A stretch of DNA of 64,000 nt from Bacteroidota bacterium. GTDB taxonomy: Bacteria; Bacteroidota; Bacteroidia; Cytophagales; Cyclobacteriaceae. A program made the translations under genes and the position numbers. Shown piece by piece: positions 25,959 through 34,556 of this stretch. The first letter of the stretch is position 1; the number at the start of each line of letters is the position of its first letter. The notes beneath the pieces were generated by a model, which made no database searches, had not been told where the DNA came from, and saw only the letters and a list, made by a program, of their open reading frames with translations. The stretch lies in contig JAFDYU010000010.1 of NCBI GenBank assembly GCA_018267285.1, positions 62,001 to 126,000 on the forward strand. Reading direction: 5' to 3'.

Positions 25959-26306
25959 TCAATTTACTTTTTTGTTTGTTTCTGAATTCACTTCTTCATC
26001 AAATGGATGACTGATGTTGAGCATATGAACATACCGATGAAAAATAGGTATCGTCATAATGCCCACCAGCGACAAGAAGACAATACCGCTGTACAAAGCA
26101 TATACACCGGCAAACACTTTACCGGCATTGGAAGTGGGTTCATCTACCGGGCCCATGCCCGTGAGCAACATGGCGGCATTTAAAAAGGCATCGTGCCAGG
26201 TGATGGGACAAAAATATTTGAATCCGATCATGCCGCTGCCCAAAGAGACAAGTAAAATGATGAATCCAAATAGAAGACCTTTGGTTATAGGTGAAAGTTT
26301 TATCAT
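25959..26306 (-). CDS. Small two-TM membrane protein, possibly channel-like
   Basis: A 115-residue protein with one hydrophobic segment at the start (GLLFGFIILLVSLGSGMIGF), a hydrophilic or re-entrant stretch (TWHDAFLNAAMLLTGMGPVD) and a second long helix (FAGVYALYSGIVFLSLVGIM). The layout TM-loop-TM, with a Gly-containing loop before the second helix, is reminiscent of two-TM channel pore proteins, but I see no K-channel selectivity sequence. It lies between bestrophin and carbonic anhydrase genes, so it may act with them. The function is unknown. Confidence 0.7.
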   Translation of the reverse strand: MIKLSPITKGLLFGFIILLVSLGSGMIGFKYFCPITWHDAFLNAAMLLTGMGPVDEPTSNAGKVFAGVYALYSGIVFLSLVGIMTIPIFHRYVHMLNISHPFDEEVNSETNKKVN

Positions 26307-26325
26307 GGCAATACGGTATTAAATT

Positions 26326-27219
26326 TTACAAAACATAGTAGTCATTATTTTCATTTTCGTGCATAGGTTGGTCGCTATCCCCTATCATTTCTTTCAAGTT
26401 TCGCTCGATCGTTTGAGAAAGGGCCGTCATGGGAGTATCCAGTGGCTGATTTTCAAAAGGATCTTGCATCAAAATAGACGTCTCTTCGATAGCGATAAAA
26501 ATAGCGGGGATGGCTATGGTAACGGCAATCTCGACCAATGGGTATTCATCGCTGATGCCCAAAGGCAGCAAGGTGGCAAAAACATAAATAAGAAAGTGGA
26601 TCATTAAACTGTATGATTTGGGGAACACCGTATTCTTGATACGTTCGCACCGACCCATGGCATCGCACAAACGCTGCACGGTGCCATCCAGTTGCTGTTG
26701 CTGCAGTGGGTTGATTTTCCCTTCCTCCAGTGCTTTTGCCAACGCTGTGGAGTGCGCGGAAAGCAACGCATTGGGAATATGATTTGCCTTGATTGCATGA
26801 CGGGTCAAGAAAGCAGCAACATCGATCGAGAGCGGTTGTCCACGCAGAGACTGACTGAGCGCATAGCACCAATAAATTTGCCGATAGGCGAAATCACGGA
26901 TGATCGCATCATCGCTGTCAGAGGAATTTTTGTGGAACGAGATAACCTGCCTGATCAATGTTCTGGAGTCGTTCACAATAGCCCCCCACACAATGCGGGC
27001 TTCCCACCATCGCTCGTACGACTGGCTGACGCGAAAGGCGAGCAGCAACGAAAGCGCTGTGCCGATAATGCCTGTTACACCGAGGGGAACGGAAATTTTA
27101 CTCAAAAACGAATACTGGTCGAGTACGCCCACCACAATGGCATATGCGGAAATAATAGCGAGATCAACTTGTATTATTTTTAGAAAAGGCCCAACCGGTA
27201 TTTTTATATTCAGCAGCAT
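26326..27219 (-). CDS. Bestrophin-family anion channel
   Basis: A 297-residue protein. Early segments show the family pattern: VDLAIISAYAIVVGVL, then SVPLGVTGIIGTALSLLLAF, then RVSQSYERWWEARIVWG (the Y-RWWEAR motif is diagnostic). Later come TM helices near LLPLGISDEYPLV and IFIAIEETSILMQDPF. Bacterial bestrophins form pentameric channels for anions or cations; plant and algal relatives conduct bicarbonate and feed carbonic anhydrases. The next genes encode a two-TM protein and a beta carbonic anhydrase, so bicarbonate transport is a reasonable inference. Short gaps on both sides indicate one operon with the Czc pump and ZIP. Confidence 0.92.
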   Translation of the reverse strand: MLLNIKIPVGPFLKIIQVDLAIISAYAIVVGVLDQYSFLSKISVPLGVTGIIGTALSLLLAFRVSQSYERWWEARIVWGAIVNDSRTLIRQVISFHKNSSDSDDAIIRDFAYRQIYWCYALSQSLRGQPLSIDVAAFLTRHAIKANHIPNALLSAHSTALAKALEEGKINPLQQQQLDGTVQRLCDAMGRCERIKNTVFPKSYSLMIHFLIYVFATLLPLGISDEYPLVEIAVTIAIPAIFIAIEETSILMQDPFENQPLDTPMTALSQTIERNLKEMIGDSDQPMHENENNDYYVL

Positions 27220-27246
27220 TCGCAGTGTATTTTATTAAAACTATGA

Positions 27247-27978
27247 TCAAACCACCATTCCCAAAATCAGGAACAGTAAAAAGCCGCCAAAAAAAACCCC
27301 TGTATGCCAAACCGATTCCTCTTCCTCATGCGCTTCTATCAACAGTTCCTCGGTGACCAAAAACAGTAAAGCAGACAAGCCAAACGAAAGCACTATCTCC
27401 ATTGAGCTGTCGGAGAGGTTGTGCAGCAGGGTACCTCCAAGTACCGCACTCACAAAAAACAGCAAGGCAAGCATGGCGATGATGGACAATGATTTTGGCT
27501 TTGTCATTTTATTTTCGCCCAACTCGGTAGCCGTTGCCATTCCCAATGAGAGTAATTCAATAGAGAGTGCGACTGCCAGCAACATACCTTCCGTTCCGCC
27601 AGCAGAGAAGCCAATACCCAGAAGTAATCCGTCAATAAAAATATCAATGCCAATCGCAACTAATAACCCCATCGGTATGCTACCTCCTGCCTCTGAGCCG
27701 GATTTTTCTTCAGCGGGCTCGACAAACTTTCGAATTGCCAGCATAGTGATGAGCCCCAGGGCGAAACCAACAATTACCTGAACGGGTTTATGTTCCTTTA
27801 TTACGTCTGGCAATAACTCTACCGCCACTACAGAGAACACTACCCCCGCTGCAAAATGCAGGATCAAACTTCGTAGATGACCACTGGGCTTTTTAACAAG
27901 CGCTATCATTCCGCCTGTTATCATAGTAATTACTGGGATCACCGAAAACATTAGGATTTTTTGAAATAAAGGTGTCAT
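27247..27978 (-). CDS. ZIP-family metal transporter
   Basis: A 243-residue protein with about eight TM helices. The ZIP fold is seen in the binuclear metal-site helices (IGIDIFIDGLLLGIGF and VALSIELLSLGMATATELG), with a short acidic cytoplasmic loop (EPAEEKSGSE) and EELLIEAHEEEESVWHTG near the end. ZIP proteins usually bring Zn, Fe or Mn into the cytoplasm, so the combination with efflux pumps is paradoxical; it may work as a low-affinity regulator or in reverse. The gene follows czcB by 16 bp. Confidence 0.88.
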   Translation of the reverse strand: MTPLFQKILMFSVIPVITMITGGMIALVKKPSGHLRSLILHFAAGVVFSVVAVELLPDVIKEHKPVQVIVGFALGLITMLAIRKFVEPAEEKSGSEAGGSIPMGLLVAIGIDIFIDGLLLGIGFSAGGTEGMLLAVALSIELLSLGMATATELGENKMTKPKSLSIIAMLALLFFVSAVLGGTLLHNLSDSSMEIVLSFGLSALLFLVTEELLIEAHEEEESVWHTGVFFGGFLLFLILGMVV

Positions 27979-27994
27979 ACATTTTTAGGTTAGG

Positions 27995-29179
27995 TTATTC
28001 TTCTTCAGCGCTATTGAGCATTTTTGAAATCAGGTCATACGCTCCCTTCACCACCACTTTCGCTTTGATATCAAAACCTTCCGGCAAAATCACTTCTGTA
28101 AATCCACCTTCTTTGAGGCCTGTTTTAATTTCCATCCTTTTGAAGTGAAATTCATTCGTGTTTTTCTCACTGTTCTCCTGGGCGATGAAAATAAAATTTT
28201 TGCCTTCCGCCTGCACAACGGCATTATCAGGCACCGCATTTACTTCAATATCGCTGCTTTCCACTCTTGCTTTGAAGTAGGTGCCGGGTATCAGCTCCTT
28301 GTCCTCATGATCAAGATGGCTGTGGACACGGATAGTTCTGTCGGGGCTGATCTCGCGTCCGATTAAGTGGATGGTAGCCGTTCGTTCTTTTGATTCGTTG
28401 GAAAGTTGGAAATAAACCTTGTCACCTATTTTCAGAAAAGGCACATCTTTTTCAAATACAGTAAGCTCCGCATGAAGGTGACGAGTGTCCACAATTTCAA
28501 AAAGCACATCGAACGCATTGACATACTTGCCAATGTTCACATTTACTTTTGTAACGTATCCATTGATTGGGGAGGTCAGGAAAATATCCTTCCTGATTCC
28601 TTCGGTTTCAATCTTCTTCGCGCTGATGTTGAGCATGGAAAGCTTTTGCTCCAGTCCTTGAAGATTTGATTTTAGCGATCGGTATTCTGATTCAGTTTTT
28701 TGTAAGGTCTTGATGGCGCTCACATTTTCCTGGTTCAGTTCCTTTTGCCGTGTGTACTCCTTTTCCATAAAATCCAACTGACTCTTATTATTAAGATAAT
28801 CCTGTTGGAGCTGAATGTAATCCGGGTGCTCCAGCGTGGCTATCACTTCCCCTTGAGTGACCCACATACCTTGAAGCAACGCTGTACTTTTAAGGATGCC
28901 TCCCATCGGCACAGTTATGCTCACTAATTGCTGCGGGGGAACATCAAGAAGTCCGTTTACTTTGATGCTCGCGCCAAGTTTTTGTTTCTCAATATTTCCG
29001 AACTGAATTTTAGAAGTTTTGAATTGTGCTTCGGTGAGCGTTACCAATTCCGGGTTTTCTTTTTCCGTTTCTCCTTTCTGCGCTTTTTCCGTTTTCTTTC
29101 CACATGCAGAGAGCAACACAATCAGAAAAAGTGTTAACGAGGAGATAAGTATATGGCTTGATTGATTAATTCGTTTCAT
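27995..29179 (-). CDS. czcB: Czc-type RND adaptor (membrane-fusion protein)
   Basis: A 394-residue lipoprotein (signal ending LSACGKK). Core motifs: SIKVNGLLDVPPQQLVSITV, a helical hairpin (QEWQQDYLNNKSQLDF-type coiled stretch), FLTSPINGYVTKVNVNIGKYV, and a beta-barrel segment with AELTVFEKDVPFLKIGDKVY. It has no HMBD or DUF3347, unlike the copper adaptors here. It joins CzcA in the inner membrane to the outer-membrane duct fused to the same CzcA protein. The gene follows the czcA-czcC fusion by 12 bp. Confidence 0.92.
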   Translation of the reverse strand: MKRINQSSHILISSLTLFLIVLLSACGKKTEKAQKGETEKENPELVTLTEAQFKTSKIQFGNIEKQKLGASIKVNGLLDVPPQQLVSITVPMGGILKSTALLQGMWVTQGEVIATLEHPDYIQLQQDYLNNKSQLDFMEKEYTRQKELNQENVSAIKTLQKTESEYRSLKSNLQGLEQKLSMLNISAKKIETEGIRKDIFLTSPINGYVTKVNVNIGKYVNAFDVLFEIVDTRHLHAELTVFEKDVPFLKIGDKVYFQLSNESKERTATIHLIGREISPDRTIRVHSHLDHEDKELIPGTYFKARVESSDIEVNAVPDNAVVQAEGKNFIFIAQENSEKNTNEFHFKRMEIKTGLKEGGFTEVILPEGFDIKAKVVVKGAYDLISKMLNSAEEE

Positions 29180-29191
29180 AACTGAAGTCTT

Positions 29192-32100
29192 TTATTGTTT
29201 ACCGATGATGTATTCCAAAGTAATGACTGACTGGTTGTAGTTGTTCAAGGTTTGCAAATATCCCGTGCGCACCTCCGTGGCCGTTCGTAAACTTTGCAAG
29301 TATTCTACATAACCTATCTCACCCGCCTGAAAAGCACGCTGCGACTGCCTTAACAATAATTCAGCATTGGGCAATGACGAGCTTTGATAGTAGGTGAGTG
29401 ATTCACGATATTTTAAATACTCTTGCAGCAATTCATTGAGCTGGCCTTTAAAATTTTTCTGTTGATAGTCAAAATAACTCTGTGCCGCGTTGCGCTGTTC
29501 TTGCGCTGCTTTTATCTTGGCCATTTGCGGGCGAATCCATAGCGGAATACTCAATCCGAGCTGAAAGCCCTGGAAGCGATCCGCCTTGGTAGCAAACCGG
29601 GTCGATTGTTCGTTAAGGGGAATATCAATTAAAGTCTGACTGAAATATCCAACGGCTATATCAGGAAGCAACCTGTTCTTAGTAACTGCTTTCGATTTCT
29701 CAGCGATTACAATTTCCTGACGTAACCAATTTAACATTGGATTTGCTGAGAGTGCTAATGTATCTGGCAAAGTAATTTCTCGCGCAGAAAGACTGTCAAA
29801 CGTAATATCAATAGGATGGTTTTCATTTAGCAGTGTTTGCAACCGCGTTTGGAAAATATGAATGTCAGCGTCATTTTGTAAACGAAGCGTTTTTACTTGT
29901 CGCGATTGTGTTTCTGCTGTTGTCTTTTCAATGAGTGTTGTCTCACCTGTTCTCAATCGAATACCCGCAGCCCTTGCAAAAGTGGAGTAGATGCTGTCTT
30001 GCGTTTGCAGCCATTTGTTTAAAGTCTTCAGATACGCCAATTGATAGAATGCTGATTTCACCTGGAAGGCTAAATCGTTTTGAGTTGCTGATAATTTTAG
30101 TTCGCTTCCTCGCACTTGCGCACTGCCCAAAGCCGCACTTGAAGTGAAGACTGTAGGAAACGGAATTGACTGTGAGATCGCAAGATTATTATCACGCGCA
30201 TAACTGTTGTATTGGCCGAAGAGACCCATCACCGAGGTTTTACCAATATCGGTTGCAGTCTTTTTAAACTGACGGTTAGCTTCAATTTCATATTGCACCG
30301 TCTTAATGCTGGAATTTTTTTTCAGCGCAACATTAACAGCTTCATCCAATGTAACGACCGTTGGCGTTGTAGTTTGCGCCTGGGCGAACGTGCTCGCAGG
30401 CAGTATTAAAAGCGCCAATATGAAAATTAACATAGGCTGTGGTTTTATGGAGTGTAGTTGAAATGTTTCAGACAATACGTACAGGCACGGCAATACGATA
30501 AGTGTGAGTAGCGTTGAAGTGATCAGTCCGCCAATCACCACGGTGGCGAGCGGTTTTTGAACTTCTGCACCCGCACTCGTAGCCAACGCCATCGGCAAAA
30601 AACCAAGTGATGCAACGGTGGCTGTCATCAGCACAGGTCGAAGGCGAATCTCTGTGCCTTTTTTTATGATCGCATTCAGGTCGGTGAGCCCCTCTTTTTT
30701 CAAGCTATTGAATTCGGCTATCAGCACGATGCCGTTTAGTACCGCCACGCCAAACAAAGCAATAAAGCCGATGCCTGCCGAAATGCTGAAAGGCATACCG
30801 CGCAACAGCAAAGCAAACACGCCACCAATGGATGCCATTGGAATAGCAGTGAAAATCAGAATAGATTGTTTCATCGAGTTGAAGGTTAAGAACAATAATA
30901 TCAATATGAGCAGAAGAGCAACAGGCACTGCCACAGATAATCTTGCTTGTGCTTCTTTGAGGTTTTCAAACTGGCCTCCATACGTGGGGTAGTAGCCGGG
31001 AGGGAAGGTCACCTGTTTTTCTATTTTCTCCTGAAGTTCTTTTACTATCGTTGCCACATCGCGACCCCTCACATTAAAGCCAACGATGATTCTTCGCTTG
31101 GCATCTTCACGTTGTATCTGGTTAGGCCCCATTTTAAATTCCACCTCGGCAACTTGCTTTAAAGGAATCTGTTCGCCTTTCGGAGAGGAGATAAAAAGGT
31201 TGCGAACGTCTTCAATATCCTGACGGCTTAATGAACTGAGACGAACGGTGAGGTCATATCTTCTCTCGCCCTCGAAGACAAGCCCGGCAGCTTGCCCTGC
31301 AAAAGCGGTGTTGACGGCCTGGTTTATGTCGGCAATGTTCAAGCCATACTTGGCTACTTCATCGCGGTCGATGTTGATCACAATTTGTGGAAGGCCTGTA
31401 ACTTGCTCAACATATAAATCGCGGGCGCCATCGACACTATTAACCACTTTCGCCACCCTCTGCGACAAGTCTGCAAGCACATTTAAATCCTCGCCAAAAA
31501 TTTTCACGGCCACATCCTGTTTTACTCCGGAGATCAATTCATTAAAGCGCATTTGGATGGGTTGTTGAAAACCAAAGGTTACTCCGGGAATTACCTCCAA
31601 TGCTTCCCTCATTTTTTCAGCCAACTCTTCCCGGTTGTCTGCTTTTTTCCACTGCTCTTTTGGCTTAAGCAGCACCATCATGTCTATGGCTTCAATGGGC
31701 ATTGGGTCAGTGGGAATTTCGGAGGAGCCGATTTTTCCAACTACTTCCTTTACTTCATCGGGAAACTGACGTAATAAAATTTCCGCACCCCTTGAAGAAA
31801 CATCCACAGTGTGCATCAGGCTGCTTCCGGTAAGAACGCGCGTCTCCACGGCAAAATTCCCTTCTTCCAGCGTGGGAAGAAACTCACCTCCCATATTCAA
31901 AAAAATAACAAGGCTTGCTATGAATATCGCAACTGCAGAACCAACTACAATACTTTTGCGCTTCAGGGCACCGTTTATAATCGGCTCATAAATCCGGTGA
32001 AAGAAGGCCATCATTTTATCTGAGAAATTTTGCTTATGGGTTGGGTTCTTGCTCAGAAAAAGGGCAGACATCATGGGTACATAGGTAAGAGAAAGAAGGA

Positions 32101-33565
32101 ATGCGCCAAGGATGGCAAAGCTGACAGTCTGTGCCATTGGCTTAAACATTTTGCCTTCTACTCCGATCAGCGCCAAAATGGGGATGTAAACGATCAAAAT
32201 AATGATCTCGCCAAAAGCGGCAGATGACCTGATTTTGGAGGCGGATATATATACCTCCTGATCCATCTCGTCCTGCGATAGCCTGGATACGATTTTCTGT
32301 GCGCCAAGATGGTGCAGGGTGGCCTCGACAATTATTACTGCGCCATCGACAATGAGCCCAAAATCAATTGCCCCTAGGCTCATCAGATTTCCCGAAACAC
32401 CGAAAACGCGCATGAGTGAAATCGCAAACAGCATCGATAAAGGGATCATGGTGGCTACTATTAGCCCGGCCCGGAGATTCCCTAAGAAAAGGACCAATAT
32501 GAATATCACAATCAGTGCCCCTTCAATTAAGTTTTTCTCTACAGTACCTACAGCCCGGTTTACCAGTTCACTTCGGTCAAGAAAAGGTTCTATCGTCACG
32601 CCATGGGGCAACGTCTTTTTTATTTGTTTCATTTTTTCTTTGACGCGGTTTACCACTGCGTTTGAATTCTCTCCTTTCAACATCAATGTGATACCACCCA
32701 CTACTTCACCTTCCTTGTTGTAGGTCATCGCTCCGTAGCGGTTGGCAAAACCAAAGCGCACATCCGCCACGTTGCGTATGAGAATGGGAATTCCTCCCTC
32801 GGTGTTTTTAACCACGATCTTGCCGATGTCATCGATGGTGTTGATCAACCCTTCACTTCTGATAAACCACGCGTTGGGCTTTTTATCAATGTAAGCGCCA
32901 CCGGTATTCTGGTTATTTTTTTCAAGGGCAACAAAAACATCGGTTATGCCAAGATTATAACTTCGAAGTTTATCGGGATCAAGGGCTATTTCATATTGTT
33001 TGAGATAGCCACCGAAGCTGGCGACATCTGCTACACCCGGTGTACCCAGCAACTGCCTGCGTACAATCCAATCCTGGATGCTGCGAAGTTCCATCGCATC
33101 ATACTTGTCTTCATAACCTTTCTCCGGGCGGATAATGTATTGATATATTTCACCGAGCCCCGTAGAGATTGGAGCCAGTTCAGGTATGCCAACACCCGGT
33201 GGAATGCGGCTTGCCGCTACCGTGAGCCTTTCGTTTACTTGCTGACGCGCCCAGTACACATCCACATTGTCGAGAAAAACAATAGTTACAACCGAAAGCC
33301 CGAAGCGTGAAAAACTTCTGATTTCTTCGATATCGTGAATGGTTGTCATTGTTTGCTCGACAGGAAATGTAACGAGCCGTTCAATGTCCACTGCAGATTG
33401 AGAAGGTGCAACTGTAATAATTTGCACCTGGTTGTTGGTAATATCCGGCACAGCGTCAATAGGAAGTTGAGTCATTGAATAACCTCCCCACGCAATAAGC
33501 CCTATCGTGAAAAGTCCGATGATCAGCTTATTGTTTATTGAATAACGAATGATTTTATCTAACAT
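29192..33565 (-). CDS. czcA: CzcA-CzcC fusion: heavy-metal RND pump joined to a TolC-type outer-membrane domain
   Basis: Starting at the ATG at 33565 (MLDKIIRYSINNKLIIGLF) the product is 1457 residues; the longer frame from 33763 adds non-matching sequence. Residues 1 to about 1035 are a full CzcA-like RND subunit with 12 TMs (PDITNNQVQIITVAPSQS; TM4 Asp in GAIDFGLIVDGAVIIVEATL). A signal-like hydrophobic segment (about 1045-1065, PQPMLIFILALLILPASTFA) follows, then a complete TolC/CzcC domain to the end (VVTLDEAVNVALKKN...GYVEYLQSLRTATEV). The TM4 sequence GLIVDGAV is of the Zn/Co/Cd type. Fusion makes the pump and exit duct in fixed ratio, but the TolC part must be cleaved to reach the outer membrane. 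Confidence 0.94.
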   Translation of the reverse strand: MLDKIIRYSINNKLIIGLFTIGLIAWGGYSMTQLPIDAVPDITNNQVQIITVAPSQSAVDIERLVTFPVEQTMTTIHDIEEIRSFSRFGLSVVTIVFLDNVDVYWARQQVNERLTVAASRIPPGVGIPELAPISTGLGEIYQYIIRPEKGYEDKYDAMELRSIQDWIVRRQLLGTPGVADVASFGGYLKQYEIALDPDKLRSYNLGITDVFVALEKNNQNTGGAYIDKKPNAWFIRSEGLINTIDDIGKIVVKNTEGGIPILIRNVADVRFGFANRYGAMTYNKEGEVVGGITLMLKGENSNAVVNRVKEKMKQIKKTLPHGVTIEPFLDRSELVNRAVGTVEKNLIEGALIVIFILVLFLGNLRAGLIVATMIPLSMLFAISLMRVFGVSGNLMSLGAIDFGLIVDGAVIIVEATLHHLGAQKIVSRLSQDEMDQEVYISASKIRSSAAFGEIIILIVYIPILALIGVEGKMFKPMAQTVSFAILGAFLLSLTYVPMMSALFLSKNPTHKQNFSDKMMAFFHRIYEPIINGALKRKSIVVGSAVAIFIASLVIFLNMGGEFLPTLEEGNFAVETRVLTGSSLMHTVDVSSRGAEILLRQFPDEVKEVVGKIGSSEIPTDPMPIEAIDMMVLLKPKEQWKKADNREELAEKMREALEVIPGVTFGFQQPIQMRFNELISGVKQDVAVKIFGEDLNVLADLSQRVAKVVNSVDGARDLYVEQVTGLPQIVINIDRDEVAKYGLNIADINQAVNTAFAGQAAGLVFEGERRYDLTVRLSSLSRQDIEDVRNLFISSPKGEQIPLKQVAEVEFKMGPNQIQREDAKRRIIVGFNVRGRDVATIVKELQEKIEKQVTFPPGYYPTYGGQFENLKEAQARLSVAVPVALLLILILLFLTFNSMKQSILIFTAIPMASIGGVFALLLRGMPFSISAGIGFIALFGVAVLNGIVLIAEFNSLKKEGLTDLNAIIKKGTEIRLRPVLMTATVASLGFLPMALATSAGAEVQKPLATVVIGGLITSTLLTLIVLPCLYVLSETFQLHSIKPQPMLIFILALLILPASTFAQAQTTTPTVVTLDEAVNVALKKNSSIKTVQYEIEANRQFKKTATDIGKTSVMGLFGQYNSYARDNNLAISQSIPFPTVFTSSAALGSAQVRGSELKLSATQNDLAFQVKSAFYQLAYLKTLNKWLQTQDSIYSTFARAAGIRLRTGETTLIEKTTAETQSRQVKTLRLQNDADIHIFQTRLQTLLNENHPIDITFDSLSAREITLPDTLALSANPMLNWLRQEIVIAEKSKAVTKNRLLPDIAVGYFSQTLIDIPLNEQSTRFATKADRFQGFQLGLSIPLWIRPQMAKIKAAQEQRNAAQSYFDYQQKNFKGQLNELLQEYLKYRESLTYYQSSSLPNAELLLRQSQRAFQAGEIGYVEYLQSLRTATEVRTGYLQTLNNYNQSVITLEYIIGKQ

Positions 33566-33817
33566 AATTTTCAATGATGATTTAGATTGAGAGACGGCAG
33601 AACGCCTTGCAAAATCAAAGAAACAAGAAGCAAGAGGCCGAAGACTGTCCACAATAAATATTGGGCAATCTTCGTAAATACATTTTTCCCATTCTTCGAC
33701 AGAGTCTTTTTTTGTTTGTGATTTTTCATGTTTAAGCCTGAAAAGAAATTTCGCCAAGGACAAATTATTTGCCTTGGAAAAGATGCGTCATGGAGACGCC
33801 TAAAAAAAAATCAGAGC

Positions 33818-34132
33818 TTAAAGTTTTGGCGGTTGCCAGATAGCTGTCTCACTGCCAGGCGAGAACCTTTCAAAGTAACGAGTGGCCTGCCTGGTATTAT
33901 GCACCTGCAACGCAAACGAAAATCCTGAAAGGTGATTTAACTGAATGTGCGCTGCACAACAGGAACAGATACAAAAAGGAGTGCAGAAATCTTGCTCTGC
34001 ATTGGAGTAATTGTGATTACCGTTTTCTGTGAACGCGATACCTGCTCTTTGTTCATCAAGGCAGGTTTCCTTGTCTTTGCACGGATACACCGACAGGAAG
34101 AATATATATAACGTAAACAGGAGGCGGATCAT
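33818..34132 (-). CDS. DUF6660-type small secreted Cys-rich protein
   Basis: A 104-residue product from the ATG at 34132; a start at 34168 is also in frame. A signal peptide (IRLLFTLYIFFLSVYPC) is followed by KDKETCLDEQ, the Cys cluster FCTPFCICSCCAAH, and the end SETAIWQPPKL, which is the DUF6660 pattern. Such proteins stand just upstream of czc operons in Bacteroidota and are thought to bind metals outside the cytoplasm; I do not know a tested function. It is transcribed from its own -7 element (34143-34150) towards czcA. Confidence 0.8.
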   Translation of the reverse strand: MIRLLFTLYIFFLSVYPCKDKETCLDEQRAGIAFTENGNHNYSNAEQDFCTPFCICSCCAAHIQLNHLSGFSFALQVHNTRQATRYFERFSPGSETAIWQPPKL

Positions 34133-34142
34133 CTTCACGGTG

Positions 34143-34150
34143 CAAAGGTA
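34143..34150 (-). promoter_or_regulatory. Bacteroidota -7 element (TACCTTTG) upstream of the czc operon
   Basis: The minus strand reads TACCTTTG, an exact match to the Bacteroidota -7 consensus TAnnTTTG, 11 bp before the DUF6660 ATG, so the leader would be only a few bases long. A convincing -33 element at the normal spacing is not visible. Probably the promoter of the zinc/cadmium/carbonic anhydrase operon. Confidence 0.5.
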
Positions 34151-34189
34151 AACGAAAAAACCATGCAATTGGGTTCGGAAAAAAATTGG

Positions 34190-34520
34190 TTAACAGTATG
34201 CCGACATCTACAGTACCAATCGGCAAACAGAGAGGAGGGAAACCGGTAAAACAGTTCGTGCGGTCTTTTCGTAGCTGATCGACAATTCTGCTCATGTCCC
34301 TTCGTTTGAAGTTGTAATCAACGACCGCATACGATACCAGGAATAGATAAAACAAAATCGGGACTACCTATTGTTTCCCAAACCTTCTCGACTGTAAAGT
34401 CCATTTTTAAATCCCATCATTTTCCCCTTCCAGCGATAGCGCATTCCGAGTCCGGTTTGGTTTTCCGTTATAAAGTCAAGTTTGAGTTTACTGCCCATCA
34501 TCTGGACAATTGTGTCCCCT
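34190..34520 (-). pseudogene. Degraded SRPBCC gene (paralogue of 36933-37439)
   Basis: On minus, the DNA follows the intact SRPBCC gene at 36933-37439: MMGSKL, TENQTGLGMRYRW, GKMMGF, then an added base shifts the frame (GLYSREG instead of the MDFTVE reading). A deletion of about 24 bases follows before KVWETIGSPD, and later blocks (ISYEK, LFYR, LFADWYCR) reappear in different frames. The 5' end is missing and abuts the 37-bp repeat copy at 34520. So a second SRPBCC gene once stood here and was cut and decayed. Confidence 0.82.
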
Positions 34521-34556
34521 AGAGATGCCCAATTTACCGCTTGCCAGCAAATTGCC
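34520..34556 (-). repeat. 37-bp repeat, copy 2
   Basis: One mismatch from the copy at 14795-14831. On minus it supplies the last codons of the lipoprotein gene (QFAGKR and stop), followed directly by the broken 5' end of the SRPBCC pseudogene. The two copies are about 19.7 kb apart and in the same direction, so recombination between them would remove the czc and TonB regions together. Confidence 0.7.

Noticed and set aside
26692-27183. Plus-strand open frame of 163 codons
   Set aside because: Antisense to the bestrophin gene, without any recognisable feature.
34056-34355. Minus-strand open frame of 99 codons
   Set aside because: It crosses from the SRPBCC pseudogene into the DUF6660 gene; the DNA is better explained by those two.
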